Of a stretch of 64,000 bases of DNA, positions 29,704 through 39,039 are shown piece after piece. Position 1 is the first letter of the stretch, and every line of letters starts with the position of its first letter. The stretch lies in assembly GCF_003003285.1 (NCBI RefSeq), contig NZ_PVTP01000001.1, positions 62,001 to 126,000 of the forward strand, read 5' to 3'. The notes below the pieces were generated by a model, which was given only the letters and a program-made list of their open reading frames with translations, made no database searches and was not told the origin of the DNA. A program made the translations under genes and the position numbers. This stretch comes from Yoonia maritima (GTDB taxonomy: Bacteria; Pseudomonadota; Alphaproteobacteria; Rhodobacterales; Rhodobacteraceae).

Positions 29704-31434
29704 TTAGCGGTTGTCGCCGACACGGTACCAATCAGCTGCGTTCCACAGCTCACTGTCCCATGTGTTCAGTACAACGCCTGCAAGGCTGTTTGCATGCGCC
29801 GAGACGCGACCGCGATCAACCAGTGGCACGATGGTCATCGTGTCTTTGGTCAACATGTCGTTCAGCGCAATCGCGATGCGGCTACGCTCTGCTTGATCGG
29901 CTGTGGCGCCCAGTTCTGCGACCAATGCGTCATACGCAGGATCACAGAAACGGTTGATGTTTTCACCCTGCCACTGGCTTTCAGGCTTTGGTGCCTTATC
30001 GCAAGTGTATTGGCCAAGGTAGGCCTGCGGGTCGGTGCCATCAAAGTTGTTAGCGTACATTTCAACGTCTGCATAAAAACGCTGGAATGTGTCAGGCGAA
30101 CCTGGGTCGCCACCAAAGAAGACAGAGGAATCGATATTGCGCAGTTCGGTTTCAACACCGATTTCGCCCCACCATTCTTTGATCAACGCTTGGAAATCCT
30201 GACGGACTGCGTTTGTCGATGTTTGGTAAAGGATGCGCAGTTCAACGCCATCTTTTTCACGGATACCGTCGCCATTGCTGTCGACCCAACCTGCGTCATC
30301 CAGCAGCGCATTTGCGCCTTCGATATCTTGGACCAAGCAACCTGTGTTTTCAGTCGACGCATAGATTTCGGGGCCAGGAACAAGGTTACAAGTCGGACGA
30401 CCAGCCTGACCATAGCCAACTTCGACCAGAAGGTCGCGATCGATAGCCATGGAAAGCGCACGGCGCACAGCTTCGTCGCTCAGGAACGGGTGAGGTGCAG
30501 CAGCGGTGGCACGAACGCCTTCCTCCAAGGATGGAGATGGGTCGGTCATGTTCATTTCTAGACGTTCGACCAATGTGCCAAATGCCGATACAGGTGTACC
30601 AACGCCAGCTTCGGCCATGGATGCGATGACATCGGGTGCCAGTTGCAAGTTCCAAGCATAGTCAAATTCGCCGGTTTCCAGAACGGCACGACCTGCAGCA
30701 GTCGCGTCACCGCCACCTTTGAAAGTCACTGTTGCAAATGCTGGTTTGCTTGGGTCACGGTAGTTGTCGTTTGCGACAAGTTCGATCACGTCATTTGTAC
30801 GGAAATCAGTCACAACGAATGGACCAGTACCAATTGGGCCAAAGTTAGCGTCCGTACATTCCGGGGCCTTAGCGCCAAGACATTCAGCGAATTGTGCGGC
30901 TTGGATGATTGGGGACTGCCCGCCCATGAATGGCTGATATGGGTTTGGCTGTGCTGCACCAAAAGTGACTTTTACAGTCAGGTCGTCCAGCGCTTCAACA
31001 GTTTCCACACCATCAAATTTTGACAACTGGGCGCAACCGCCTTCTGGGTCCATGCAGTATTGTGCCGTGAAAACGACGTCTGCGGATGTTACAGGTGTGC
31101 CGTCTGACCAAAGCAAGCCTTCTTTTAGCTTCCAAGTGATTGTCGTCAGGTCTTCGGAGACACCGCCGTTGCCTACCGTCGGAATCTCTTCTGCCAGATA
31201 AGGAACCATCGCACCTGTTTGATCATAGCGCGCTAGAGGCTCGATGATCAGGCTGGATGCTTCGATGTCTTTTGTTCCGCCCGACAGATATGGGTTTAGG
31301 ATTGATGGCGCTTGCCAGTAAATGATGTTGAGCTGACCGTCGCGACCGCGTTCGCCTTCATGCGCATCGGCAAATGCCATTGGCGTAAGGGCGACTGTCG
31401 CAACAGCACTAAGCAGAGCTGTCTTGAGTTTCAT
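29704..31434 (-). CDS. dppA: Peptide ABC transporter substrate-binding protein (SBP family 5)
   Basis: 576 residues. A Sec signal peptide (LLSAVATVALTPMAFADA, cleavage near residue 22) is followed by INIIYWQAPSILNPYLSGG-like family 5 sequence, LIIEPLARYDQTGAMVPYLA, and the YGQAGRPTCNLVPGPEIYAS segment. Family 5 proteins bind di- or oligopeptides, nickel or other ligands in the periplasm; the exact ligand cannot be told. GGAGAAG precedes the ATG. Gene order on the minus strand is ATPase, ATPase, binding protein, permease, permease. Two hairpins behind the gene probably let it be expressed more strongly than the permeases. Confidence 0.91.
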   Translation of the reverse strand: MKLKTALLSAVATVALTPMAFADAHEGERGRDGQLNIIYWQAPSILNPYLSGGTKDIEASSLIIEPLARYDQTGAMVPYLAEEIPTVGNGGVSEDLTTITWKLKEGLLWSDGTPVTSADVVFTAQYCMDPEGGCAQLSKFDGVETVEALDDLTVKVTFGAAQPNPYQPFMGGQSPIIQAAQFAECLGAKAPECTDANFGPIGTGPFVVTDFRTNDVIELVANDNYRDPSKPAFATVTFKGGGDATAAGRAVLETGEFDYAWNLQLAPDVIASMAEAGVGTPVSAFGTLVERLEMNMTDPSPSLEEGVRATAAAPHPFLSDEAVRRALSMAIDRDLLVEVGYGQAGRPTCNLVPGPEIYASTENTGCLVQDIEGANALLDDAGWVDSNGDGIREKDGVELRILYQTSTNAVRQDFQALIKEWWGEIGVETELRNIDSSVFFGGDPGSPDTFQRFYADVEMYANNFDGTDPQAYLGQYTCDKAPKPESQWQGENINRFCDPAYDALVAELGATADQAERSRIAIALNDMLTKDTMTIVPLVDRGRVSAHANSLAGVVLNTWDSELWNAADWYRVGDNR

Positions 31435-31482
31435 CTTATCTTCTCCTTGTTGGTGCTCTTGTTTGACCTCGGGACCTGCCGT

Positions 31483-32490
31483 TTAATCGGCAGTGTCGTT
31501 TGTATTTTGGTAAAGGTGACACGCCGTGAAACGGCCTGGCGCGACCTCAAAATATTCGGGTTCTACTGTTTTGCAGATATCCATCACGGATGGGCAGCGG
31601 GTACAAAAATTGCAGCCCTCCGGTGGGTTCGCTGGCGACGGCACATCGCCTTGCAAAACGATACGTTCGTTACTCGTCGCGAGGCTGGGGTCCGGTTCGG
31701 GTACAGCCGATAGCAATGCTTTGGTGTAGGGATGCAGCGGTTCTGCGTATAGCTCTTCTCGGGGGGCGAGTTCGACGATTTTGCCAAGATACATCACCGC
31801 AACGCGCGTCGCGATATGGCGCACCATTGATAGATCGTGGCTGATGAACAAGTAGGTCAGACCAAGCTGTTCTTGCAAGTCTTCAAGTAGGTTCACGACC
31901 TGCGCCTGAATAGATACGTCAAGGGCGGCAATGGGTTCATCACAAACGATAAATTTGGGGTTCAGAGCAAGTGCACGTGCGATCCCAATACGTTGACGCT
32001 GTCCGCCGGAAAATGCTTGCGGATAGCGTTTGGCAAACTGGCGGTTCAGCCCAACGGCATCCATCAGTTCGCCTACCTTCTCACGCTTTTCAGCTTCGGA
32101 AAGCTTGGTGTGTTCGTCCAAAGGTTCTTTGATGATCGCCTCAACGGTCATACGTGGGTTCAAAGACGCTTGCGGGTCTTGGAACACCATCTGCATGGTC
32201 GGGCGCATTTTACGCAGCTTGCTTTGTGAGGTATCGCCGATCTCTGCACCGTCAATCGTGATTTCACCCGAAGTGATATCGTACAGGCGCAACACGGCCC
32301 GTCCACATGTGGATTTGCCGCAGCCTGATTCACCAACCAAACCCAGCGTTTCGCCTTCCATGACGTCAAAGCTGACACCATCGACGGCTTTTACTTCGCC
32401 GACACGTCGTCGCAAAAGTCCGGCGTGAATAGGAAAGTGCATTTTTAGATCGCGCACGCTGACCAGTGGCGTTTGAGGGGTATCAAGCAT
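31483..32490 (-). CDS. dppF: Peptide ABC transporter ATP-binding protein (DppF/OppF type)
   Basis: 335 residues from the ATG at 32490; an upstream in-frame start would lie inside dppD. Walker A is [11 protein letters not shown], the signature [16 protein letters not shown], Walker [15 protein letters not shown]. The C-terminal oligopeptide-type extension has the [4Fe-4S]-like or zinc-like cysteine cluster around [14 protein letters not shown], normal for the OppF/DppF group. It powers peptide import with DppD. It overlaps dppD by 8 bases. Confidence 0.93.
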   Translation of the reverse strand: MLDTPQTPLVSVRDLKMHFPIHAGLLRRRVGEVKAVDGVSFDVMEGETLGLVGESGCGKSTCGRAVLRLYDITSGEITIDGAEIGDTSQSKLRKMRPTMQMVFQDPQASLNPRMTVEAIIKEPLDEHTKLSEAEKREKVGELMDAVGLNRQFAKRYPQAFSGGQRQRIGIARALALNPKFIVCDEPIAALDVSIQAQVVNLLEDLQEQLGLTYLFISHDLSMVRHIATRVAVMYLGKIVELAPREELYAEPLHPYTKALLSAVPEPDPSLATSNERIVLQGDVPSPANPPEGCNFCTRCPSVMDICKTVEPEYFEVAPGRFTACHLYQNTNDTAD

Positions 32491-33487
32491 CGCGGGGTGC
32501 TCCGGTACGGGCGTTATAGAAACAAGCGGCGTCGTGACCGGCACCTAAATCATAGCGTTGCGGGTTTTCATTTTCGCAACGGTCAAACGCGACATCGCAA
32601 CGATCGCGGAACGGGCAAGATGCGGGTGCCGCTGTCATAATAGGTGGCTGACCTTCGATGACGGTTAGCCGGGCCGCGCGTTCGCCATGGATCGTGGGGA
32701 TCGTTTTTAGCAACGCACGTGTATAGGGGTGCTGCGGATCATTAAACAGGTTCGCCACTGGTGCATGTTCAACCACCTGACCACCGTACATAACCATCAC
32801 GCGGTCGGCGATCCCTGCAATTACACCTAAATCATGGGTGATCCAGATAACCGCCATGCCCAGTTTGGTTCGTAATTCTTTCATGAGTTCAAGAATTTGG
32901 GCCTGAATAGTGACGTCCAGCGCGGTGGTTGGTTCGTCAGCGATCAATACTTGCGGATCACAAGCCAGCGCAATCGCGATCATCACGCGCTGACGCATTC
33001 CGCCTGAAAACTGGTGTGGATAATCGTCCAAGCGGCGCTTGGCGTCTGGAATGCCAACAAGCTCTAGCAGCTCTTGCGAACGTACCGCGGCCTGTTTCTT
33101 TGACATGCTCATGTGTTTGCGCAGCGGTTCCATGATTTGGATACCAACAGTAAACACTGGGTTAAGCGAGGTCATCGGGTCTTGGAAGACAAATCCAATC
33201 TTGCCGCCACGCACTTTGCGCAGTGTCTCTGCATCGACGTTGAGCAGATCCTTGTCGTCAAACATGACGGACCCGTTGCGCACATCCGCAGGCGGAGAGG
33301 GCAGGAGCCCCAGCAACGACATCATCGTGACAGATTTTCCCGACCCACTTTCGCCAACAACGCCCAGCAGTTCGCCGGGACGCAGTGAGAAACTCACGTC
33401 ATTTACGGCGTGCACTTCGCCGGATCGAGTTTTGAATACAGTTTTGAGGTCCCGGACATCCAGAACAGGCAAAGCCCCATCGGGCAT
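32483..33487 (-). CDS. dppD: Peptide ABC transporter ATP-binding protein (DppD/OppD type)
   Basis: 334 residues, ATG at 33487 with GGGAGG upstream. Walker [16 protein letters not shown], signature [17 protein letters not shown], Walker [15 protein letters not shown]. The C-terminal cysteines ([16 protein letters not shown]) are those of the OppD/DppD extension. First gene of the minus-strand operon; the promoter must lie in the 211-base gap shared with the divergent argE-like gene, where a 14-base inverted repeat is seen at 33555-33568. Confidence 0.93.
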   Translation of the reverse strand: MPDGALPVLDVRDLKTVFKTRSGEVHAVNDVSFSLRPGELLGVVGESGSGKSVTMMSLLGLLPSPPADVRNGSVMFDDKDLLNVDAETLRKVRGGKIGFVFQDPMTSLNPVFTVGIQIMEPLRKHMSMSKKQAAVRSQELLELVGIPDAKRRLDDYPHQFSGGMRQRVMIAIALACDPQVLIADEPTTALDVTIQAQILELMKELRTKLGMAVIWITHDLGVIAGIADRVMVMYGGQVVEHAPVANLFNDPQHPYTRALLKTIPTIHGERAARLTVIEGQPPIMTAAPASCPFRDRCDVAFDRCENENPQRYDLGAGHDAACFYNARTGAPRDA

Positions 33488-33554
33488 ATAGAACCTCCCA
33501 CGTGGTTCGGATTAATTATTAGCACATCCACTGTTTTTTAGGCATTGTGGATTT

Positions 33555-33568
33555 TTACCAAACGGTAA
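33555..33568. promoter_or_regulatory. Inverted repeat between dpp and argE-like operons, candidate operator
   Basis: TTACC-AAAC-GGTAA in the 211-base divergent gap. Its place, 68 bases before dppD and 131 bases before the argE-like gene, would allow one regulator to control both directions. Short repeats of this size arise by chance, so the call is tentative; no regulator gene is nearby. Confidence 0.3.
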
Positions 33569-33698
33569 CATTTATTTTAGGGGCCGCAAGGCGTTTCAAG
33601 TTTGCACCTGCTGCATAACCACGCAAGACTGTATTTGCTGACACTTTAAACAGATGCTCATTCAAGTGGCGGCAATTGTAGCAAAAGAAGGAAAACGT

Positions 33699-34856
33699 AT
33701 GACGCTCAGCGCGCGCGCTCTCATGGATCGTTTGGTTTCTTTTCCGACGGTTAGTACGGATAGTAACCTAGAACTTATTGAATTCGTTGAAGTATATTTA
33801 TCAAGCATCGGCGTGGATTCGCATCGCGTGCCAAATGAGGATGGAACCAAAGCGGCAATTTACGCCCACGTCGGACCGCAGGTCGATGGAGGAATCGTTC
33901 TATCAGGACACACTGATGTGGTCCCTGTGGAAGGGCAGAATTGGGACAGTGATCCGTTCACGGTGACGGAACGTCAGGGCAACCTTTACGGTCGTGGCAC
34001 ATGCGACATGAAAGGCTTTGATGCGCTTGCTTTATGGGCAGTGACACTCGCCAGCCAAAAAGAATTAAAGCGCCCACTGCAAATCGCACTTAGCTATGAC
34101 GAAGAAATTGGCTGCACCGGCGCACCACCCATGATTGAACATATGATCAGTAATGGAATGCCACGCGCGGATACCGTTATCGTTGGTGAACCATCAATGA
34201 TGAAGGTCGTTACCGGGCATAAAGGTGGCATCGGATATCATATGCATTTTCATGGATTCGAAGTGCATTCATCGCTGCTTCATACGGGTGTCAGTGCAAT
34301 CATGATGGCGGCGAAACTGATTGATTGGGCGAATCAGGTGAACGCGGAAAACGCAGCCAAACCAGTCATAAGTATTAATGCGGGTTTTGTGCCACCTTAT
34401 ACGACACTGCATGTTGGGACGATTAAGGGCGGTACCGCGCACAACATTACCGCAAAGGACTGCACTTTTGATGTGACGTTCCGGGTTGTACCCGGCGAAA
34501 GTATCACGCTTTGGCGTGCGCGGTTCTTGCAAAAGGTCGCTGATTTACAAGCCGAGATGAAAAATATCCATCCAGATGCGGGAATCACAGCGGAACAATT
34601 CTTTGTTCTTCCGGGGTTGGTACCTGAAGCAGACGGCAGTGCAGAATCAGTAGCGCGTCAATTGTCTGGTGCAAATGATAGCGATGTCGTCAGTTATGGC
34701 ACAGAAGCCGGGCATTTTCAGGCACGTGGATATTCGGCTGTGGTTTGTGGACCGGGCAACATTGCACAGGCCCATCAGCCAAATGAATACATCAGCACCG
34801 AACAATTCCAACAAGGTGAGGCGTTCATGACCGCTCTCATTGAAAGACTTAGCTAA
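33699..34856 (+). CDS. argE: Acetylornithine deacetylase (ArgE-type M20 peptidase)
   Basis: 385 residues from ATG 33699, with AAGGA seven bases upstream. M20 zinc-peptidase motifs: LSGHTDVVPVEGQNW, YGRGTCDMKGFDALAL, YDEEIGCTGAPPMIE, and near the end SYGTEAGHFQARGYSAVVCG. The best-known activity of this subfamily is removal of acetate from N-acetylornithine. Because it heads a cluster with a FAD amino-acid oxidase-like protein, a hippurate hydrolase-like enzyme and a divergent peptide transporter, catabolic deacylation of imported N-acyl amino acids is an alternative to arginine synthesis. Confidence 0.87.
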   Translation: MTLSARALMDRLVSFPTVSTDSNLELIEFVEVYLSSIGVDSHRVPNEDGTKAAIYAHVGPQVDGGIVLSGHTDVVPVEGQNWDSDPFTVTERQGNLYGRGTCDMKGFDALALWAVTLASQKELKRPLQIALSYDEEIGCTGAPPMIEHMISNGMPRADTVIVGEPSMMKVVTGHKGGIGYHMHFHGFEVHSSLLHTGVSAIMMAAKLIDWANQVNAENAAKPVISINAGFVPPYTTLHVGTIKGGTAHNITAKDCTFDVTFRVVPGESITLWRARFLQKVADLQAEMKNIHPDAGITAEQFFVLPGLVPEADGSAESVARQLSGANDSDVVSYGTEAGHFQARGYSAVVCGPGNIAQAHQPNEYISTEQFQQGEAFMTALIERLS

Positions 34857-34857
34857 A

Positions 34858-36204
34858 ATGATGCCGTTTCCAATTTCTATCGACGACCCGATCTCGTACC
34901 CCGGACCTCCCCCCTCAGACACAGATGTCGTCGTTGTCGGCGGCGGAATTATTGGCGTTATGTCTGCGTGGGAACTCGCTAAGCGCGGTGTCAAAGTCGT
35001 GTTGCTGGAAAAAGGCCGCATCGCCGCAGAGCAATCGTCGCGGAATTGGGGATGGATCCGGGCGCAGGGCAGGGACGCGGCCGAAGTCCCTATCATGCAA
35101 GAAGCAGCCACGATGTGGCGTCAGATGGCAGATGAGATAGGCGAAGATATCGGATTACGCCAAAGTGGCGTCACCTATCTTGCGGAGAATGAAAAAAATC
35201 TTGCTCGTTACGAAGGGTGGCTGCCGATCGCACATGATCACGGGCTCGATACGGTGTTAATGAGCGCGAAAGAAACGGCCGCAAAATTTGAAGGATCAGC
35301 CACCACTTGGGCCGGGGCATTATGGACGCCGGGTGATATGCGTGCGGAACCTTGGGTTGCTGTGCCCGCGTTGGCCCGCGCTGCTGTCCGCGATGGCGTA
35401 ACAATTGTGGAAAGTTGCGCCGCGCGCATGATCGAAACCAAAACAGGACGCGTGTCTGGTGTCATCACAGAATCGGGCACCATTAACGCATCATCTGTTG
35501 TTGTTGCCGGCGGGGCTTGGTCATCACTATTTCTGCGTCGTCACGGTGTCAAAATTCCACAGCTATCTGTGCGTGCGACCGTCGCGGCGACCGCGCCTGT
35601 TGAAAACGTCCACGATGGTGCCGCCGTCGATGATCGACTTGCATTTCGCAGACGTCAAGACGGCGGATATACCTTGGCTGCATCGGGGTTTCATGAGCTT
35701 TATGTAGGACCAGATGCGTTTCGGGCCTTGGGGAGCTTTGCCGGGCAGTTAATGCAAGACCCACTAGGGACACGGCTAAAACCAGTGCCACCTCGAGATT
35801 ATCCAGATGCTTGGGGTACCTCACGCCGCTGGGAGGCAGATGCCGTTAGCCCTTTTGAGAAAATGCGCGTGTTGGATCCTGCACCGAACATGAAGAAAGT
35901 CGCGAGCATGGCTAAGTCATTTGCCGATACCTATCCACAGCTGGGTAAATTCGAGATTACGACAGCTTGGGCTGGTATGATTGATACCATGCCAGATGTT
36001 GTTCCCGTTGTAGACACCGTCAAGGAAATGCCCGGCCTGACGATTGCGACAGGGATGTGTGGTCATGGGTTTGGCATCGGTCCCGGCTTTGGCCGATTGG
36101 TTGCCCAGCTTGTGACGGGTGAGACCCTAAACCATGACATTAGCCGATTCCGGCTTTCCCGCTTTCACGACGGGTCCAAGCTGACGCTTGGCCCTAACCT
36201 TTGA
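34858..36204 (+). CDS. FAD-binding oxidoreductase (D-amino acid dehydrogenase/DAO family)
   Basis: 448 residues from the ATG at 34858, one base after the argE-like stop; an in-frame TTG at 34840 lies inside argE. The dinucleotide-binding motif is VVGGGIIGVMSAWE, followed by EKGRIAAEQSSRNWGWIRAQ, the usual DAO pattern. A C-terminal second FAD contact is GMCGHGFGIGPGFGRLVA. The 30-residue N-terminal lead before the FAD motif is longer than in most members. Members oxidise amines or amino acids such as sarcosine, D-amino acids or gamma-glutamyl compounds. The neighbours are two M20 deacylases and a peptide transporter, which suggests amino-acid derivatives as substrate. Confidence 0.85.
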   Translation: MMPFPISIDDPISYPGPPPSDTDVVVVGGGIIGVMSAWELAKRGVKVVLLEKGRIAAEQSSRNWGWIRAQGRDAAEVPIMQEAATMWRQMADEIGEDIGLRQSGVTYLAENEKNLARYEGWLPIAHDHGLDTVLMSAKETAAKFEGSATTWAGALWTPGDMRAEPWVAVPALARAAVRDGVTIVESCAARMIETKTGRVSGVITESGTINASSVVVAGGAWSSLFLRRHGVKIPQLSVRATVAATAPVENVHDGAAVDDRLAFRRRQDGGYTLAASGFHELYVGPDAFRALGSFAGQLMQDPLGTRLKPVPPRDYPDAWGTSRRWEADAVSPFEKMRVLDPAPNMKKVASMAKSFADTYPQLGKFEITTAWAGMIDTMPDVVPVVDTVKEMPGLTIATGMCGHGFGIGPGFGRLVAQLVTGETLNHDISRFRLSRFHDGSKLTLGPNL

Positions 36205-36265
36205 CCCACCTGTGACCTGTGCACAAACACGACACGATCACGCCTTACCTACTGGAGAGACCCAA

Positions 36266-37429
36266 ATGCCCGTCAAAAACCGTTTTGCAGAGCTGCTGCC
36301 AGAAATCACCGCATGGCGACGAGACTTGCACGAAAACCCTGAAATCTTGTTCGAAACGCACCGGACCTCCGCGATGGTTGCCGACAAGCTTAAGGAATTC
36401 GGATGCGATGAGATCGTGACTGGCATCGGACGTACCGGCGTCGTTGGTGTGATCAAAGGTAAGACAGATAGCTCTGGCAAGGTGATTGGCCTGCGTGCGG
36501 ATATGGACGCATTGCCAATCCACGAACAAACCGGGCTTGAGTACAAATCAAAGACTGACGGCGCAATGCACGCCTGTGGTCATGACGGCCACACAGCAAT
36601 GCTACTGGGGGCTGCTAAATACCTGGCAGAGACGCGGAACTTTGACGGGACCGTTGTTGTGATCTTCCAGCCAGCAGAAGAAGGTGGCGGTGGCGGTCGC
36701 GAGATGTGCGAAGACGGCATGATGGACCGCTGGAATATCCAAGAGGTATACGGCATGCACAACTGGCCGGGCCACGAAGTCGGATCATTTGCCATTCGCC
36801 CCGGCGCGTTTTTTGCTGCCACAGACCAATTCGACATCACCATCGAAGGTCTGGGCGGACACGCAGCCAAGCCGCATCAGACAGTCGATTCTGTCGTTGT
36901 TGCCGCCCATGTCGTGACGGCGCTACAAACAATCGCCAGCCGAAATGCCGACCCAGTTGATCAGGTCGTTGTCTCTGTCACATCAATCGAATCTTCGTCC
37001 AAAGCGTTCAACGTCATTGCGCAGCGCGTCCATCTAAAAGGAACCGTGCGTACGATGTCGAAAGAGATGCGTGATCAAGCGGAAACACGTCTCAAAGCCA
37101 TCTGCGAAGGGACAGCGGCGACATTTGGCGCGACTGCTGAAGTGACATATTATCGTGGCTACCCATGTATGGTGAACCACGAAGAACAGACTGAATTTGC
37201 TGCAGATGTGGCGAAGTCAGTTTCAGGCGACTGCGAAGATGCGCCACTGGTCATGGGCGGCGAAGATTTTGCATTCATGCTCGAAGAACGCCCGGGCGCG
37301 TATATCCTAGTCGGAAACGGCGATTCCGCCGACGTGCATAATCCGCATTACAATTTCAACGACGATGCCATCCCGGCGGGCTGTAGCTGGTGGGCCGAAA
37401 TTGTTGAGAAACGTATGCCTGCTGCCTAA
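36266..37429 (+). CDS. M20 family amidohydrolase (hippurate hydrolase-like)
   Basis: 387 residues from the ATG at 36266, with CTGGAGAG upstream. Metal-dependent amidohydrolase motifs: WRRDLHENPEILFETHRT at the start, LRADMDALPI, MHACGHDGHTAMLLGAA, FQPAEEGGGGG, and MGGEDFAFM near the end. This subgroup removes acyl groups from amino acids, as in hippurate or N-acetyl amino acids. It is 61 bases behind the FAD oxidoreductase. Read with its neighbours it suggests stepwise use of acylated amino acids imported by the dpp system. A REP-like repeat follows. Confidence 0.9.
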   Translation: MPVKNRFAELLPEITAWRRDLHENPEILFETHRTSAMVADKLKEFGCDEIVTGIGRTGVVGVIKGKTDSSGKVIGLRADMDALPIHEQTGLEYKSKTDGAMHACGHDGHTAMLLGAAKYLAETRNFDGTVVVIFQPAEEGGGGGREMCEDGMMDRWNIQEVYGMHNWPGHEVGSFAIRPGAFFAATDQFDITIEGLGGHAAKPHQTVDSVVVAAHVVTALQTIASRNADPVDQVVVSVTSIESSSKAFNVIAQRVHLKGTVRTMSKEMRDQAETRLKAICEGTAATFGATAEVTYYRGYPCMVNHEEQTEFAADVAKSVSGDCEDAPLVMGGEDFAFMLEERPGAYILVGNGDSADVHNPHYNFNDDAIPAGCSWWAEIVEKRMPAA

Positions 37430-37436
37430 CAAGAGG

Positions 37437-37458
37437 GGTGGGTTAAAACCCACCCTAC
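37437..37458 (-). repeat. GTAG-palindrome repeat (REP-like), copy 3
   Basis: Minus strand: GTAG then GGTGGGTT-TT-AACCCACC, identical to copy 2. It fills the gap between two convergent genes: 7 bases after the amidohydrolase stop and 2 bases from the moaA stop. Confidence 0.8.
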
Positions 37459-37460
37459 GA

Positions 37461-38465
37461 TCAGCCGCCTGTGTGTGACATGTGGCGGCTGACTTGTCCG
37501 TCGACCTTTTGCCGGGAATAGTCGAAATCGTGCCCTTTGGGCTTTAGGGCAATTGCGGCGCGGATGGCGTCGTCGAGCTCGGCGTCAGCTTCGGAGGCGC
37601 GTAGCGGACTGCGTAAGTCTGAATGCCCTTCTTGACCCAGACAGGTATAAATCTCGCCTGTGCAGGTGACCCGCACACGGTTGCAGCTTTCGCAAAAATT
37701 GTGGGACAGGGGGGTGATAAAGCCAATCTTCTGGCCTGTGCTTTCCATCCGTATGTAACGTGCCGGCCCGCCGGTTTTCTCGGCCAACTCAGTAAGGTCG
37801 GAGCGTGTAGCAAGTTGCGCACGCAGGTCCTTGAGCGACCAGTATTGACCAAAGCGATCTTCGTTGCCGATGTCGCCCATTGGCATGACCTCGATAAAGG
37901 TCAGATCCATATCGCGGGATGCACACCAATCAGTCAGCGTGAACAACTCGTCTTCGTTAAATCCCTTAAGCGCAACAGTATTGATCTTCACCCGTAGGCC
38001 AGCCTTTTGGGCGGCGTCAATGCCGCGGATCACTTGGGGCAGGCGGCCCCAGCGCGTGATGTCAGCGAATTTTTGTTCATCCAGCGTATCCAACGATACG
38101 TTAATCCGGCGGACCCCGGCAGCGTATAGATCGTCAGCAAAGCGTTCGAGCTGGCTCCCGTTTGTTGTGACGGTCAGTTCTTTCAACGCGCCACTATCAA
38201 GGTGCCGGGACATGCTGCGGAAAAACGTCATGATATCGCGACGGACCAAGGGTTCACCGCCCGTGATGCGCAGCTTTTTGACGCCAAGCCGAATAAAGGC
38301 TGAACACATGCGGTCGAGTTCTTCGAGTGTCAGTAGTTCTTTCTTTGGTAGAAAGGTCATGTTTTCGGACATGCAATAGACGCAGCGGAAATCGCAACGA
38401 TCGGTTACCGATACCCGAAGGTATTCAATGGCGCGGGCGAATGGGTCGATCAATGGCTGGCTCAT
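37461..38465 (-). CDS. moaA: GTP 3',8-cyclase MoaA
   Basis: 334 residues. Radical-SAM enzyme for the first step of molybdenum cofactor synthesis, turning GTP into a cyclic intermediate for MoaC. The N-terminal [4Fe-4S] cysteines are Cys24, Cys28 and Cys31 ([11 protein letters not shown]); the second cluster is in [13 protein letters not shown] with a further Cys in TCLGQEG. The essential terminal GlyGly is present (SHTGG). No other moa genes are adjacent. The cofactor would serve, among others, the formate dehydrogenase at 2713-5679. Confidence 0.95.
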   Translation of the reverse strand: MSQPLIDPFARAIEYLRVSVTDRCDFRCVYCMSENMTFLPKKELLTLEELDRMCSAFIRLGVKKLRITGGEPLVRRDIMTFFRSMSRHLDSGALKELTVTTNGSQLERFADDLYAAGVRRINVSLDTLDEQKFADITRWGRLPQVIRGIDAAQKAGLRVKINTVALKGFNEDELFTLTDWCASRDMDLTFIEVMPMGDIGNEDRFGQYWSLKDLRAQLATRSDLTELAEKTGGPARYIRMESTGQKIGFITPLSHNFCESCNRVRVTCTGEIYTCLGQEGHSDLRSPLRASEADAELDDAIRAAIALKPKGHDFDYSRQKVDGQVSRHMSHTGG

Positions 38466-38550
38466 GCAGGTAACGTAGGGATGCGCGTTGATGAGCGCAA
38501 GCGCGCTGAGTGGTGTTGTAACCTTCCAAGGTGCTGATTAGGTTCACAGT

Positions 38551-39018
38551 ATGAATGCAAAACTGATCCTCCCGCTTGTTGCCTTGGCTGGCTGTACGAC
38601 ACCTTCGTTTCAGGGTGTTTTCGCCCCGGCGAATACACCAGAGGTGTCCGCACCAACACCTACTTTGGACGAAACGCCTGCGCCGCCGCCAGCAAATGCC
38701 ACAACGGTCGCACAATTTGACACAACAACAGAAGATGAACGCGCTGCGGCAGTGACGCAGGTTACAACCGCAGAGACACGTTTAGGCGTTTCAATTGCAT
38801 CGCTTGGGTCGCCTGCAGACCCCGGGATTTGGTTGAAAACCCCGCTGGTAGATGAACTTAGCAAAGGGCGGATTGTTTATAACGGCGCCTCGGTGAACGT
38901 TGAATTGCGACCATCAGCGCGCGCGCCCGGCTCTGGCAGCCAAATCAGCCTTGCCGCGATGCGATTGATCGAAGCGCCGCTGACGAGCTTGCCGGAGTTG
39001 GAAGTGTTCAAACAATAG
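38551..39018 (+). CDS. Putative lipoprotein (often mislabelled D-galactarate dehydratase)
   Basis: 155 residues. Lipobox LVALAGC (Cys15) after a short signal, then a Pro/Thr/Ala-rich linker and a compact domain with QFDTTTEDERAAAV, RLGVSIASLGSPADPGIW, VDELSKGRIVYNG and SLAAMRLIEAPLTSLPELEV. Proteins of this plan are common in Rhodobacteraceae and some records call them D-galactarate dehydratase, which cannot be right for a 155-residue lipoprotein. Probably outer-membrane or inner-membrane anchored in the periplasm; function unknown. The stop TAG shares its last base with the REP-like repeat. Confidence 0.75.
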   Translation: MNAKLILPLVALAGCTTPSFQGVFAPANTPEVSAPTPTLDETPAPPPANATTVAQFDTTTEDERAAAVTQVTTAETRLGVSIASLGSPADPGIWLKTPLVDELSKGRIVYNGASVNVELRPSARAPGSGSQISLAAMRLIEAPLTSLPELEVFKQ

Positions 39019-39039
39019 GTGGATTAAAATCCACCCTAC
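39018..39039 (-). repeat. GTAG-palindrome repeat (REP-like), copy 4, holding stop-codon bases of both flanking genes
   Basis: Minus strand: GTAG then GGTGGATT-TT-AATCCACC, identical to copy 1. The first G of the palindrome (39018) is the last base of the TAG stop of the lipoprotein gene. At the other end the TAG in GTAG (39036-39038) is the stop codon of the convergent AlkD-like gene. So the two genes end inside the repeat. Confidence 0.82.

Noticed and set aside
29698..30561. 287-residue ORF antisense to the peptide-binding protein
   Set aside because: Shadow frame of a firmly identified family 5 binding protein; Cys- and Val-rich random composition.
38551..39018. D-galactarate dehydratase label for the small lipoprotein
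   Set aside because: A 155-residue protein with lipobox cannot be that enzyme; the label appears to be an old misannotation.
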